A stretch of DNA of 64,000 nucleotides, taken from the NCBI GenBank assembly GCA_008933995.1, contig WARS01000013.1, positions 5,122,329 to 5,186,328 on the forward strand, read 5' to 3'. Source of the stretch: Datnioides undecimradiatus (taxonomy: Eukaryota > Chordata > Actinopteri > Lobotiformes > Datnioididae). Below the pieces are notes generated by a model. It was not told the origin of the DNA. It did not search any database and saw nothing but the letters and a program-made list of their open reading frames with translations. Position 1 is the stretch's first letter. The number at the start of each line of letters is the position of its first letter. Shown piece after piece: positions 50,319-59,800 of this stretch. The translations under genes were made by a program, and so were the position numbers.

Positions 50319-52137
50319 ATTCCAGACATCAGCTGATGTTGAGTGAGTCCTTAATCATTTTCTTAGGAGCGTACACTTTCAGTTTTCATTGGTGTAAATC
50401 AAAAGCATATGAAACATATTTGGATGCTCTCCAAGGTCAAGTTTGAGAGTGAAGTCAGAGCAGATGATAATATTTTACCCACAAACATTATGCAACTCTA
50501 TCATCGTCTTTTCACACACTAACACAACTCAGGACTCATGGGCTTTGTGCTCCAAGTATCTGCCAAAAACCTCTTTTTCTTTTCATACCGGTCACTGCAG
50601 CGGTAAAAGCAAAATAAAAAAAAATGTGCAAATGACTCCACTTGTTATTTAATAATGTGTTACCAGCTGAGCGGCTGGCAGGCAGCTGACCTGTTTTCAG
50701 CGCAGGGCCAGGCGTCTGCGAGCAATTTACATTCTTCTCTCCGAGGGTTTGACAAATTTCGGCCACCTTGTTAATATGATGAAATACATCAGCCTCAGAG
50801 ACACTTGACAGCAGCAGTATGGCCAGAGGCTTTACCAGATGACGGGTAGTTACAGACGTTATATCTTTGTATTTGCTCTGTAAATTAAATAATGTTTTTT
50901 AAATGTCAGTCCATTTGTCCTCTGCTTGAGCTATTGCTCGGTTTTGTGTTTGGGCAATCACAATGTTATCTTGTTCACTAAATTGAGACAAAGTAGGTGG
51001 AAAAATAAAAAGAGGTGTTGTTGTTCTGAGTGGGGGAAACCGGTCCATTAATATAGCTCCAATTTGTCTTTGAAAAGTGCAATGTGCAGTGAAGAGACAC
51101 ACCCCGGCTAAATGAGCCTGAACAGGCTCTCAGAGATGCCAGAGCAGAGCACAGCCAAGGAGGGGAAATGGAAACATTTTTCGCCAAGATCACAGCAGAG
51201 ATTTCTACACATTTATACACACGAGTGTGCTCATGTGAATTGTATGCCTTGTCTGGGTGTAATAGAGGACAAGTGTAATGTTTTTTTAATGTTTTATTTA
51301 TGAAGAGAAGGGCTTCAGTGTGGTCTTCCTTTGTCATGCTTAATCATGCTCCACCATAATGAGGGCCTCACATGATCAGCCAGTACAGCCAACACACAGC
51401 AGTTTGGCTATGTTTTGGAAAATCAGAGCAATAAGTTGATCATTTTAACATTTGTGCAGCGGTGAGCAATTCAACACATTTCACTGCTTCTTCTATGGAT
51501 ATACTCCAGCTATCAGCTTTATCAAGGTCTCGTTTTGTAAGTCATTTCCTGTGTAAATGAGCATCTTTTTCACCGCTGTCTCTAATACCTGTCTTTCTCT
51601 TTGAGTTTCCACCAGACTTCACAGGTCACTTTCCCAGACAGAATCTGAAACAAACAGTTGGCAGCTGAGCCTCCAGCCAGGTAAGGGGATTACTGTCTAA
51701 CTTCATTCTTCAGAAGGACCAACGCCAGCTTCCCCTCCCGTCATCTCAGCCCTGACCAGCATTTCTACCTCTAATGTCTTTCTGTCTGTGTGCCCGGTCC
51801 TGTCTGTCTCTTTTCATGTCTCTCTCTGCTGTCTGTGTGATGTCTTGCCAGGTTATTGGATTTACAAGTCTGTGAATGTCACTCTGCCATGCATTCACTG
51901 GAGCTGCCCACTGGCACAACCTGTAGTGTGTATAGCTGCATTCACACACATTTCTTTTCATGATTTATTGGCTCTCTCTACCCTCCCTCAGGTCATTGTG
52001 TAATTACCAGACAGAGTAGGAGGGCCGGCCCAGTTTCCTGCACTGACACTCGGGTCATCTGGTCACTCTCGAGGTCTTGTCCTATCTGTTTCTCCGAATC
52101 TCTCTCATCTGGCTGTCATCCCGCCTCCTCTGGCTGA
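13661..52137 (+). CDS. Putative unrecognised split gene, about 258 codons, function unknown
   Basis: I do not recognise this protein. Proposed coding exons: 13661-13776, 25835-26031, 31624-31682, 39572-39637, 40000-40065 (or 39990-40065), 46980-47024, 50326-50342, 51616-51680, and 51992-52137 ending in TGA. Each is open in the required phase and bounded by AG and GT, several by near-consensus sites. With 40000 as the fifth acceptor the total is 777 nt, 259 codons including the stop. The ATG follows an in-frame TGA at 13646-13648 and a strong acceptor TTTTAG (13644), so an upstream untranslated exon is likely. The product looks soluble, with a short heptad-like segment ([15 protein letters not shown]) and a Ser-rich tail. 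No signal peptide or membrane segment is seen. Exons were picked by eye to fit, so chance matches are possible. Confirmation needs RNA evidence or orthologues. Confidence 0.42.
14620..14815 (+). repeat. Degenerate interspersed repeat
   Basis: GGGTCGCAGGGGGTTGGAGC, GGGTACACCCTGGACAGGTC and a later GGAACATGCAAACT match hallmark phrases of a very common teleost repeat ('ggtacaccctggacaggtcgcc', 'gagaacatgcaaact') as I remember it. The middle is decayed. Confidence 0.6.
14980..15475 (+). repeat. Interspersed repeat, copy A
   Basis: It shares an ordered set of phrases with 31,060-31,505: GCTGCTTT or GCTATTTCCAGC, AAATGAACTCACC or GATTGCTCACC, GGCAGGTAGACAAAGTTA or GGCAGATGGACAAAGCTAAC, and a final CCCAAGTGGCC. 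It resembles a frequent percomorph repeat. The class was not determined. Confidence 0.5.
17521..17750 (+). repeat. Purine-rich tract with (GA)n
   Basis: Strongly purine-biased plus strand with several GAGAGA runs, including an uninterrupted (GA)n at 17,718-17,740. Long Ser/Leu open frames on the opposite strand are a by-product. Confidence 0.8.
22170..22520. repeat. Degenerate interspersed repeat
   Basis: GCCTGATTGATATGGGATTTTTG, TTACCAATATGGCAGCTGAT, CCTTTTTTTCTGCACTA and ACATATTTGCTGATACCAAC recall the teleost repeat rich in 'ccgatatgggatttttggccgataccaat'. From memory only. Confidence 0.4.
24968..25325 (+). mobile_element. Fold-back / MITE-like element with long imperfect terminal inverted repeats
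   Basis: The left arm (24,968-25,036) has TAGCTTAGCTTATAG and CTGTCCAAAGGT. The right arm (about 25,258-25,325) read backwards has TAGCTTAGCATAAAGACC and CTTTTCAAAGGT. Between them, TTGGTTGCCTGGCAACCTCC is a phrase I know from an abundant percomorph repeat. Related sequence continues to about 25,400. No coding capacity is seen. Confidence 0.55.
25835..26031 (+). CDS. Putative gene, second coding exon
   Basis: A 197-nt exon open for 65 codons. It starts by completing a Cys codon left by exon 1 and then reads [20 protein letters not shown]; it ends VLERQKK plus G. Acceptor GGCACAG, donor AAAAG|GTAACC. It is the longest and most protein-like segment of the proposed gene, polar and mildly acidic. 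Confidence 0.45.
27050..27108 (+). repeat. (CA)n microsatellite
   Basis: An uninterrupted dinucleotide run of 59 bases, about 29 units. Confidence 0.98.
28410..28437 (+). repeat. Tc1-like left terminal inverted repeat
   Basis: A 28-bp perfect match to the reverse complement of 29600-29627, preceded by TA. Confidence 0.97.
28487..29423 (+). pseudogene. Tc1-like transposase, N-terminally truncated and frameshifted
   Basis: The intact open part, 28674-29423 (249 codons), has the Tc1 catalytic triad: D61 in FTDE, D151 in MDDNAPPH and E186 in SPDLNPIEH. Exactly 34 residues separate the last two (DD34E). The C-terminus [14 protein letters not shown] is also typical. Upstream, 28487-28628 encodes the linker motif [11 protein letters not shown] in another frame. 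The two frames differ by one extra base near 28,628 (AGGACATCG). Only about 50 bp separate the left repeat from this segment, so the first helix-turn-helix (usually the first 40-50 of about 340 residues) is largely missing. The copy is therefore probably not autonomous; a short product could only be catalytic-domain protein. Confidence 0.9.
29600..29627 (-). repeat. Tc1-like right terminal inverted repeat
   Basis: A 28-bp perfect inverted copy of 28410-28437, followed by TA. Confidence 0.97.
31060..31505 (+). repeat. Interspersed repeat, copy B
   Basis: Phrases GCTATTTCCAGCAAAAAAGC, CACCAAACGGCAGATGGAC, GTGTTGGTGGAAACCAAAAC and CCTCCCAAGTGGCCAAAA match a common percomorph repeat as I remember it, and parallel 14,980-15,475. 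A third decayed relative may lie at 34,840-34,960. Confidence 0.55.
31624..31682 (+). CDS. Putative gene, third coding exon
   Basis: A 59-nt exon that enters in phase 1, as exon 2 requires, and leaves in phase 0. It encodes (E)[19 protein letters not shown]. The pyrimidine-rich acceptor ends TTTAAAG; donor CTCAG|GTATTT. Confidence 0.42.
31985..32016 (+). repeat. (GT)n microsatellite
   Basis: Sixteen uninterrupted GT units. Confidence 0.98.
32155..32252 (+). repeat. G-rich polypurine tract
   Basis: Almost pure purine on the plus strand with many GGGAGGA and GGAGG groups and several G3-G5 runs. It could form triplex or G-quadruplex structures. Confidence 0.8.
33050..33315 (-). repeat. Interspersed repeat relic
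   Basis: AAAATGCATTGTAACAAACTACCC, CTCCACTTCAACCAGCTAG and AGCTTATGCAGTAATGCATC follow the order of an abundant percomorph repeat ('aaatgcattgttatagattaaactaccc', 'gctccacctccaccagctgcaa') as I remember it. Confidence 0.55.
36012..36032 (+). repeat. Short (GT)n run
   Basis: About ten GT units, with another short run at 36,169-36,186. Confidence 0.9.
39572..39637 (+). CDS. Putative gene, fourth coding exon
   Basis: A 66-nt, phase 0-0 exon encoding 22 residues beginning [20 protein letters not shown]. The acceptor TTTTTCTGCCGCTCTCCACAG and donor CCCAG|GTAGGT are both strong. Confidence 0.45.
39990..40065 (+). CDS. Putative gene, fifth coding exon (heptad-like)
   Basis: The open frame [20 protein letters not shown] continues VQYNA to donor GCA|GTGAGT. 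The obvious acceptor TTTTCCAG (39989) needs phase 2, but exon four ends in phase 0. An AG ten bases later (39999) gives phase 0 and a 66-nt exon starting SGFERL. Leucine spacing suggests a short amphipathic helix. Confidence 0.42.
41440..41960 (+). repeat. Probable degenerate interspersed repeat
   Basis: A pyrimidine-rich, T-rich segment ending GCTGCATTTGGGTCCATCC. That ending is a hallmark of a common teleost repeat as I remember it. It explains the long hydrophobic open frame at 41,433-41,834. Confidence 0.45.
42005..42085 (+). repeat. Interspersed repeat fragment
   Basis: TTTGTATTCAGTGCTAATTAGCAAATGTTAGCATGCTAGC closely follows a widespread percomorph repeat ('attcagtgctgattagcaaatgttagcatgctaac'). 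Confidence 0.6.
43650..43745 (+). repeat. Partial copy of the fold-back element seen at 24,968
   Basis: GGCTTAGCTTAGCATTAAGACTAG, AACAGCTAGTTGGGCTCTGTCC corresponds to one arm of the 24,968-25,325 element. Confidence 0.5.
43915..44190 (+). repeat. Interspersed repeat fragment
   Basis: CACCTGGTGATAGCATTAGGG, CACCAAAGTTGTTATGATCCATCC and CCATCAAATAGTTGTTGATATATTC with ACCAAAGTGG match, in order, a common percomorph repeat as I remember it, likely the same family as 42,005-42,085. Confidence 0.6.
46980..47024 (+). CDS. Putative gene, sixth coding exon
   Basis: A 45-nt, phase 0-0 exon encoding [15 protein letters not shown]. Acceptor TGTTCACAG, donor TTCG|GTGAGT. Confidence 0.42.
47025..50325 (+). 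other. Non-coding stretch (candidate intron 6 of the putative gene)
   Basis: No repeat family or convincing exon recognised. A strong acceptor at 48,179 (CCCCTCCTCCCTGCAG) has no matching open exon. Confidence 0.5.
50280..50316 (+). repeat. (CT)18 microsatellite
   Basis: Uninterrupted CT run ending nine bases before the AG-bounded micro-exon at 50,326. Confidence 0.97.
50326..50342 (+). CDS. Putative gene, 17-nt micro-exon
   Basis: T-S-A-D-V plus GA, between an acceptor made by a (CT)18 run followed by GGATTCCAG and a donor TTGA|GTGAGT. The phase (0 in, 2 out) fits both neighbours. Confidence 0.35.
51616..51680 (+). CDS. Putative gene, eighth coding exon
   Basis: A 65-nt exon. Its first base completes the Glu codon opened by the micro-exon; it then encodes [20 protein letters not shown] and P, with one G left over. 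Acceptor TTTCCACCAG and donor CCAG|GTAAGG are both near consensus. Confidence 0.45.
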
Positions 52138-52149
52138 CTGCATGCTGCT
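51992..52149 (+). CDS. Putative gene, last coding exon with stop
   Basis: The acceptor TCTCTCTACCCTCCCTCAG is strong. In the required phase the frame runs 47 codons from [11 protein letters not shown] to a TGA at 52135-52137. A strong donor GCT|GTAAGT follows at 52150, so a further 3' untranslated exon is possible. AATAAA at 52216-52221 is an alternative nearby 3' end. Confidence 0.33.
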
Positions 52150-55100
52150 GTAAGTTTGAGATGAAAATTACATGACAGGGACAATGACAACATATATAAG
52201 CGACAAAAAAATAACAATAAACAAATAGTTGGCATTAATATGTGTCACAAATTACAGAGGATTTTTATATTAGTTTCCACAGTCTTGGGTAATTGTAAAT
52301 GCAGTTGCTGATCAGTGGTCATTCCACTTCACCTATGTATTTATCTCACAGCTGCAGTCACTGATTACTCTGCAAATGACACATAATATATGAAATAAAA
52401 TATAAATTGTTACATACATTTAACTGCTGAGTATTAATTGGATGATTGAATTGTTCTGTTTGTAATGCATTATGTAGCAATACATCTGTGCTACTTTTGT
52501 GTGTACTTTTATCTAACTAATGTATTTAACTACTCCTTCTATTACTGTTATTGTGCTACTACTGATGCACAACTATCCATATTTTTTATGATGCGTTTTA
52601 ATGTACCTTAAACTTTGTAACACAGTAATTCGCACACTCATACAAAATGCCATTGTGTTTTTCACAAAGTAGGTATTAGACTAAACCATTTAACTCCTAT
52701 CCGCTGGAAAGAGCACAGACTTCAGTCGTCTTGGCGATGGAGCATACAGCAAAGTGAAATCCAGCCAAGGTGCAGAACGAAGTGACTTTGAACAGTCCTG
52801 TTTTCCTTGTGATTCACATACCAGGGAAATAAAGTGAGTCTGATTCTGAGGAGATAATCACCAGTCAGGTTTATTTGATCATGTATGCTTGTGTTCGCAC
52901 TTATCACATGCCTTTCACACTACCTCTAAGCAGTCAAGGTGTTAGGGTTCAATGCTGTTGCTGCCTGCCAGTGATATGTGTTTAACACTTTTCATCAGGA
53001 CTGTATTTTATGCTCGGAGCCTTGTTTTCCTTTCTGCCTCTGTACCATGTCCCAGCGTGCCAAGGAAGAATGCCGTCTCCGTTAACTCCCCTATATGTTT
53101 AACCATTTAGATGTGTAATTACACGCTGCAGGATGTCATAGCCGGGGGCCATATTTACTCCAATTTTCTTAAAAGAGAAAAGCCACATCCTTTGATAAGA
53201 TAAAAGGCTGAGAACGTCAGAGGCAGTTACAGGCCTGGTGTGACATTTGTTTGTATGTCACAGTGGCAGTGGTGGCCATGTAAACTGTCACATGGTGTAT
53301 ATATAACATTCATGAAAGCAGCTTGTACTCTGACACTGGCAGTTGGTTTCATCCGAACATTGTGTTGCTAATAGCAACCCCCACAGGAACAGTTCCCCTG
53401 CAACATCCACCGGCTTGCCACACACGGTACTCTTTATTATATATGTTTTGTGATTGTTGATGCATTGTAGTTTTTTTAACATCTGTTTCATGCTAGCAAG
53501 TTGTTAGGTTCAATGTCAAAGATTGGATTCTGGTACTCTTGTGTCACAGCATCATGCTTAACCAAGCAGAGAAAGCCAGTTTTGCTAAATATTAAACTGA
53601 ATGACTATAAAATGATTGCTTCTTAAAATAAAAAAAAGTGTTCTCACTAGCAAACATATATCTTTGTTTGTTTGTTTGTTAATGGTCTTTTTCAGTCTAA
53701 AGCAGACACATTGGCTGTGAAAGTAGTTATTTTGACAGTTCTGAAGACATTAATAAAAGTCAAAGTCAAATTAGCTGTTGTTCGGTCTGTGGGCAAAGCA
53801 GTGGTCTTCTTGAGTGGGTTTGGTAGCTTTCATGTGACATATTACAGTGATCTTTGTGTTGAGCAGGAAGTCGGGGGCGTAGCAGGATTAATCCGTGGGT
53901 GTCAGGACTCTTAAACATTAACCTACCAGCTAGCCATCTGAGGCTAAATGTACTCCTCACAGCTCTCCCGATGCTCTTGAGCTGCCAATACTCCACAATG
54001 TTCACAAACTAATTGATAACTCTAAATTGTCAGCTGTTTGGTGCTGTGAGTTGGTGCAGTGAGTTTGGTGCAGTGAGTGCACAGTCCAATTTAAGGCTGT
54101 TTTGCTTCAAATCGATCCCCAAAAATGATGTTGGTGCTGTGAGATTGCACCAAAACAGTAAATCAATCAGTAAACCAGTTTAATCTGACAAATACATTTT
54201 CAACATCTCGCCTAACAATTCTGCATTTACGTTTACAGAAGGGTAACATCCATACCACAGCAGCCTCTATTATACTCCTCTATACTGTATTTATTACCCC
54301 GGCCCATGTGTTTTGAAATCTCTCCTCTGACATCTGGGCTGCAGCCGGAGCTGGAAGCGCTTCCTCCAACCCTTCCTCTATCATTACTGCAGCAGTGCTC
54401 ATAGTCTGCAAGGAATACTCTATTGTCTTCAGTGTCTGAGGCCATTGTATCAGTCCACTTTCACTGTATTTAACTAGATTTAACTGTGCATGGACACAAA
54501 TCTATTTGTCATTATCTTATTTAGCCCTTTCTGGGAGGATGCAATGATGCATCTCGATGCAATTAGAAAACTATCGGTTATCTCTTCCTGTTGCACATTG
54601 ATCCTGTGCATGGCTCCTTTATGTGGCCATACACATGCCATACTACAGACCTGCAGTCGCTGTTTCCAAGCTGCTTTTTTCCAAAACATTTTGTTCAGCG
54701 TGCCCTTCAGTGCTCAGGGATGATTGATGTGAAATGATTTAGTGATTCATCACATGTATTGAGCTTTTAATGCATACCTCCCGCACATGTGCCTTTTACT
54801 GTCATTCTCAAAAGGCAACCTGGATCAACTCAGTGGTTCTCTCAGCGCAGTCTCATAACTCACATATCAGTTTTTTATCCACTCTGTATACCACAGCTCC
54901 ATTCTCACTCCTAAATCTGTATTTTGGCCCATAAACCTGTTTTAGCTGCTGCCTGAGACCCAGCTGCATGTTGCTGCAACTGAAACAGCTTCTGAACAGC
55001 TTCTTGCACCTCTCGCTCTTTCATAATGAGCCAGGTAAGAATCCACATGTTTGACTTGCACTCGCAGAGGGTAAGAGCTTTATAAACTTTGTACCCCTGA

Positions 55101-56712
55101 CCACCAAGCCCCATCCCCTGCCACCACCCTGCCTCTCCCTCCCTCCCCCCACCTCCCACTTCCACTTCCACATCCTCCTGTCTGCTTTCCCAGACAGCCT
55201 TGTTAACATGTCGACCGCTCTCTGAGCTGCAGCCAGTAGGGAAATAACAAACAGATTATTTCTTCATATCCACTTAACATCAATCATCTCTTTGCTTAGT
55301 GTTGCTCCCACTTTGGTTGACACTAGTGTCTCTCATTAAGAAAATGACTCTCTATCCAAGCTCTACACTTCTCAGACCTGCACTCTTTAAATCACACTCT
55401 ACTGAACCTGTTACTAAATCCCAACAGGACTTATTGGGGTCTTACAGGGGAAAAAAAACAGTAAACAACACTTGGTTGCTGAATAACTCTGGTCCTTTCT
55501 AGTTTACATGGCAAAAGTCTTAAGTCGTGGTAATTATGCTGAACATGTGACTGTCCAGCTGCTTTCCAGGTAAATAGATTTAGTTAACAAACAAAAAACA
55601 TAAAGCCAGATTTCAGCTGATTTGTGAGAGACAAAGTTTAGACTCTTGTGAGATTTACAAGTCTTTTAAATATATTTGCGGGCCTGGGAAGAAAGCGAGA
55701 CCTCATACGCACTGAAAACAGGTCTTATGATCTCCTGAAGTAAAGACAAAAGGTGATCAGTCCGTTGTGAATGTAAACCTTGTACCTGCCAAAACGTTCG
55801 TGTTGGAGCTGTGTGCTGGAGATGAGTTATTGCACATTTCTTTGAGCTACTCTGGACCTTTGAGATAATTTAACAGTTGCATAGTTTGCCATTATTAAGC
55901 TACTCTTACAGAACAGACCTCTGCGTACACACCCATACATCATGTGTAGTTAACAGTCTCATTCAGGCTTGTCATTTGTTGTATAATTATATTTCTGTGT
56001 GGGATGAGGCATTTATCTATATCACACACACTGTTGCATAATTAGTCATTTAAAGAGAAACACAGCTTCAGTTAGTAAATAGTGCCATCTTGTGGTGAAT
56101 TAGAAACCTTTATTTCCAGGTCTCAGAATGCAGATCTTTGCTGCCTTGTTATCTTATTATTATTATTATTATTTTAGAAATATAACAAGCCTGCTTTAAT
56201 AATATAAATCCTATTTGCCTTTTCCTGCCACCTCTGTCCACAGGGGTCCTTTCCCAGCTTAGGAGAAAAAAATCAGAAACTGCAAATAATAGATCCAGTA
56301 TATGTTAATAGACCAGAAATATGTCACCGCTGTTCACTCACATAATGCTGTAGTATAAGTCAAATCAAATTGAATGACAGTTGATTGAGTATTGAATGAT
56401 GTAATGAGACAATAATCCCTAAAATGTGGCTAAGTACTTTTAAAAAACACTTAACCCTAATCTGTTAACTTGTTTCAAATGTTAGGACGCATTTCTTCTT
56501 TTTTTCATATAAACTCATATCAACTTTTTGACATACAGTTACAGTCTGCGTATGGTGACTCAGTCCACCTCTCCTCGTGGCTCCGCCTCCACCCATGAGT
56601 CCCATGTGACTCGTGTCAGGGTGAGGCTTGTTGGGTGCACTTGTTTCCGAGGGTTCACGGGACCAGGAGGCCACGGCTCAAACGGAGGGAGAGGTGCAGC
56701 GTTTCTGAAGCC
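52150..56712 (+). other. Intergenic stretch before nckap1l
   Basis: Mostly AT-rich. It contains AATAAA at 52,216, a TTTG run at 53,662-53,680, short tandem units of TTGGTGCAGTGAG at 54,038-54,077, the orphan exon at 54,946, and (TTA)n at 56,154-56,174. Bases 56,560-56,712 become GC-richer and probably contain the nckap1l leader. Confidence 0.55.
54946..55034 (+). other. Orphan exon-like segment
   Basis: An 89-nt segment with acceptor ACCTGTTTTAG and a consensus donor GAGCCAG|GTAAGA. If it follows 52149 it would be 3' untranslated sequence. It could also be an unrelated decoy. Confidence 0.3.
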
Positions 56713-56802
56713 ATGGACTACCAACAGAAGCTGGCTGAAAAACTCACCATCCTCAATGACAGAGGGAATGGGGTGCTAATACGCATGAACTACATTAAGA
56801 AG
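56713..56802 (+). CDS. nckap1l: nckap1l exon 1
   Basis: Thirty codons beginning [20 protein letters not shown], donor AAGAAG|GTGAGG. The N-terminus is a few residues shorter than in mammals, as I recall. Confidence 0.95.
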
Positions 56803-59800
56803 GTGAGGGAGAATAGGAAGATACCATAGAGGCAAGTAGTCTGTGTAACAGAAAGGAGAAATAAGGAACTTGACTTTCAGCTCACACGCTTGTTAAATGT
56901 CTTCATGTTTAATTTGTCCATTCGTGTGGTTATTGCACGGTACAATGATACATCTAAGAGTATATATGTCAATACACACTTAATCCCTCCTTAGACATCA
57001 ACGTAAATTGAGTCATATTTAGATTTGTCTGCAATCCACCAGGAATAATTCAGCAAAGTTTCTCGAAGTCGTGAAACTCTCTAGGAGCTGTGTGTCGAAC
57101 TGCAGTAATGAAATGATGTGAGATCATTGTAACGGCTGTGTGCCCCTGGCTCGGTAGAACAGGCAGCGCTGCCTTCCAACTAAGTTTGTTTCTCCAAAGA
57201 GGAAGTTCAAACAGGAAGTCAGTCTGAGCTGTCAGTCACCTCAAATTTCAGTTATTCTAAACTGAAAGCTGTGAAACTCACGCAGCAGAGTGGCAACAAA
57301 CAGGCCTGCAAAACATTTATCATGAAGAGATCAGAGAAGAAGATTAATTGTTTGTGTCCAGAGAGAGTGTGATTGGTTTATTTTGATAACTCAGGCACGT
57401 TTTGATGTGACATGCAGGAAATGACACAGCTATCTTGAAAAAATTGAATATGTCTTTGCACCACCTCACTTTCTGTTATCTTCTGTGAGTATACATGTAT
57501 ATAAGACCTTTATAAATACATTGATCAAGAGGCAACATGAACGAGAGGCCTTATTTTGAGGCATTATGAAACTTTGCCCAGTGAAGATCTGCTGTGCATG
57601 CATGCATTTTTTATTTTCAGCCTTTCACACTCGGGAGCTGCTTCGCAGTCTTCTACTGTCAGCATCTAAGCAGCCCCACTGGAGCAGTTTGGTGTTAACC
57701 ATCCTGCTCAAGGTCGCCTTCAGGGTGACTGTTGAGGGAGGTGGGGAAAGCATTCACTCTGCCTACTATCGTCTCAGTTATTCTAGGTGTTCAGTGCCTT
57801 TCTTCTTCCTTCCTTCCTTTTCATATACCATTGGCTGAAAAGGAAAAAAAATACAATGAAATCCTGTCACGAGACGCCCCGCTGGGGTAATAAAGTGTGT
57901 TAAGAACCAAAGCTTTAACTGCCAAAACCTCAGGTGAGATGTGATTAAATCCTGGTGCAAGCTGATCACATCACATCATCACATCTCTATCGTATCCTAA
58001 CCTCGATTACAGACCTGCACAGACCCCAAGACCCGGCCCCCCATCCTGATGGAGAAGAGCATGGAGTCTGCCATCAAGTACATCAACAAGAAATTCCCAA
58101 CCATTGACTTCAGAGGAAACATTGTGAGTACGGCTCCCTACTCAGGGACGTGCTTGTGCCTCTTTTTCGTGGTTTGCTTTGTTGTGATCTTGAAATGGTT
58201 ATGACGGGATGTTTGTTCTCAGTCAATAAATAATTATCGTGTGAGCCACTGAAAACATTGAGACATCAGGTTGAGCTAACAAAAAAACAACGCCATGTTC
58301 ACAAGAAATATGTTTTGACAGGAAAATATCTTTATCGCAATTTAACACCACTTTTTGTTCTCAGTAATACACAAATGTTACTATGACACTGTAAAGGAAC
58401 TGACAAGGCATGATATTTGCTACATAATATACTCATTTGTTTACTGTTATTTGTTTTATTTGAACCTTTGCATATGGCTGATGGTTCAAGTAGCAAGTGG
58501 AGCTGATCAACTGACCCACAGGAAGGAGGAAGGAGAGGAGAAACCTGCTTTGTGTTACCTGATCAGTAATTAAAAGCTCTCTTTCTTGTTCATTGCAGCA
58601 AAATCTGAACAGCATACAGCGGCAGAAATCTGAAGTGTTGGCGGCCACGTCAACCTACTACGACTCTTTCCTGGATGTCATAGAGTTCAGGGTGACTGCT
58701 TCTGCTCAACTTTGAAATTTCAGCTTTGCTTTGTTGAAACAATATGAGAAAGGCCGACTGCGCATCACAACAGCAGAGGACTAAAACATCTCTCTACATT
58801 AGCAAATGGTGAAAATCAATGAAGAGGAAGAGTAAATATGCATTATACTTTAAATATGTAAACACAAATGTGGCGTTTTCCCTCTTTCTCGCTCTTCTAC
58901 TGCCTCTGCCCACCTATTATTTTAGACATTTTTGCTTTTACGGAATACATTTACATTTAGAGTGGTTTATTCTGGTATAGGCAAAGAACTGATTTATTGC
59001 ACGTATGCAGGACGGCTGGCTCTCTGTGGTTTGCTGCAGTTTGTCACACCTCCCCTCACATTTGCATATTGCTGTGATGGAGGTCACAGCCAGGTTAGGA
59101 CATCATTGGTGTTTGTAAGACTGAGTACAACTCAATCATGATGTTCCAGAAATATGCAAATGTGTAATGATTATTAGGATGCAGGAGGAATCTATGAAAG
59201 TGTTGATGTGGGAGAGGCCTAACATGACTTGAATGTTGCTGCGTTGTCGTCTGGGTCTGTCTGCTTCCTGATCTAATCCCTCTTTGTTCTTCATTCAGGA
59301 CCACGTCTACGAGCTGCTGAACACCATAGATGCCTGTCAGTGCTTCTTTGATATTGTAAGTATTCTCTGTGGGGCCACTAATTGTTTAAAATCTAAAGTC
59401 GTACACAACATTTAAGATTCTGACAAGCTCCTGCTCATTTCTCCTGTTTTTACTCACTGTGCTACTACGCTGTTTACTCCTTCCTGCTACAGTGTGTTTT
59501 CTCTCCTCACCGCCCCCAGCTTCCTCCTGTTCAGCTTGTCAGTTTTTTTTTTAAAATTATCATAATTAAAGTGGCACCTCTTGCCTCGTGCATTATGTAT
59601 ATCCTACTGTATATTTCAGTGATCTGTGTCTACCGAGAACTGATCTGCACCCTTAGTGTCAGCATTTTTTTTTTTTTTTTGTCAAATTCAACTGCAGAGC
59701 TATTTTTCACAGTAAATGGTCACTTCACCCTTTTCGAGTGAATTGCAGTTGTACCTTTTGCATTTTTGTATTCACCCGTGACACCTTTAAAAGGATCCGT

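Noticed and set aside
54911-55171. Minus-strand frame with a helix-like segment (MKEREVQEAVQKLFQLQQHA)
   Set aside because: No convincing minus-strand acceptor. It is antisense to a segment with much better plus-strand splice sites.
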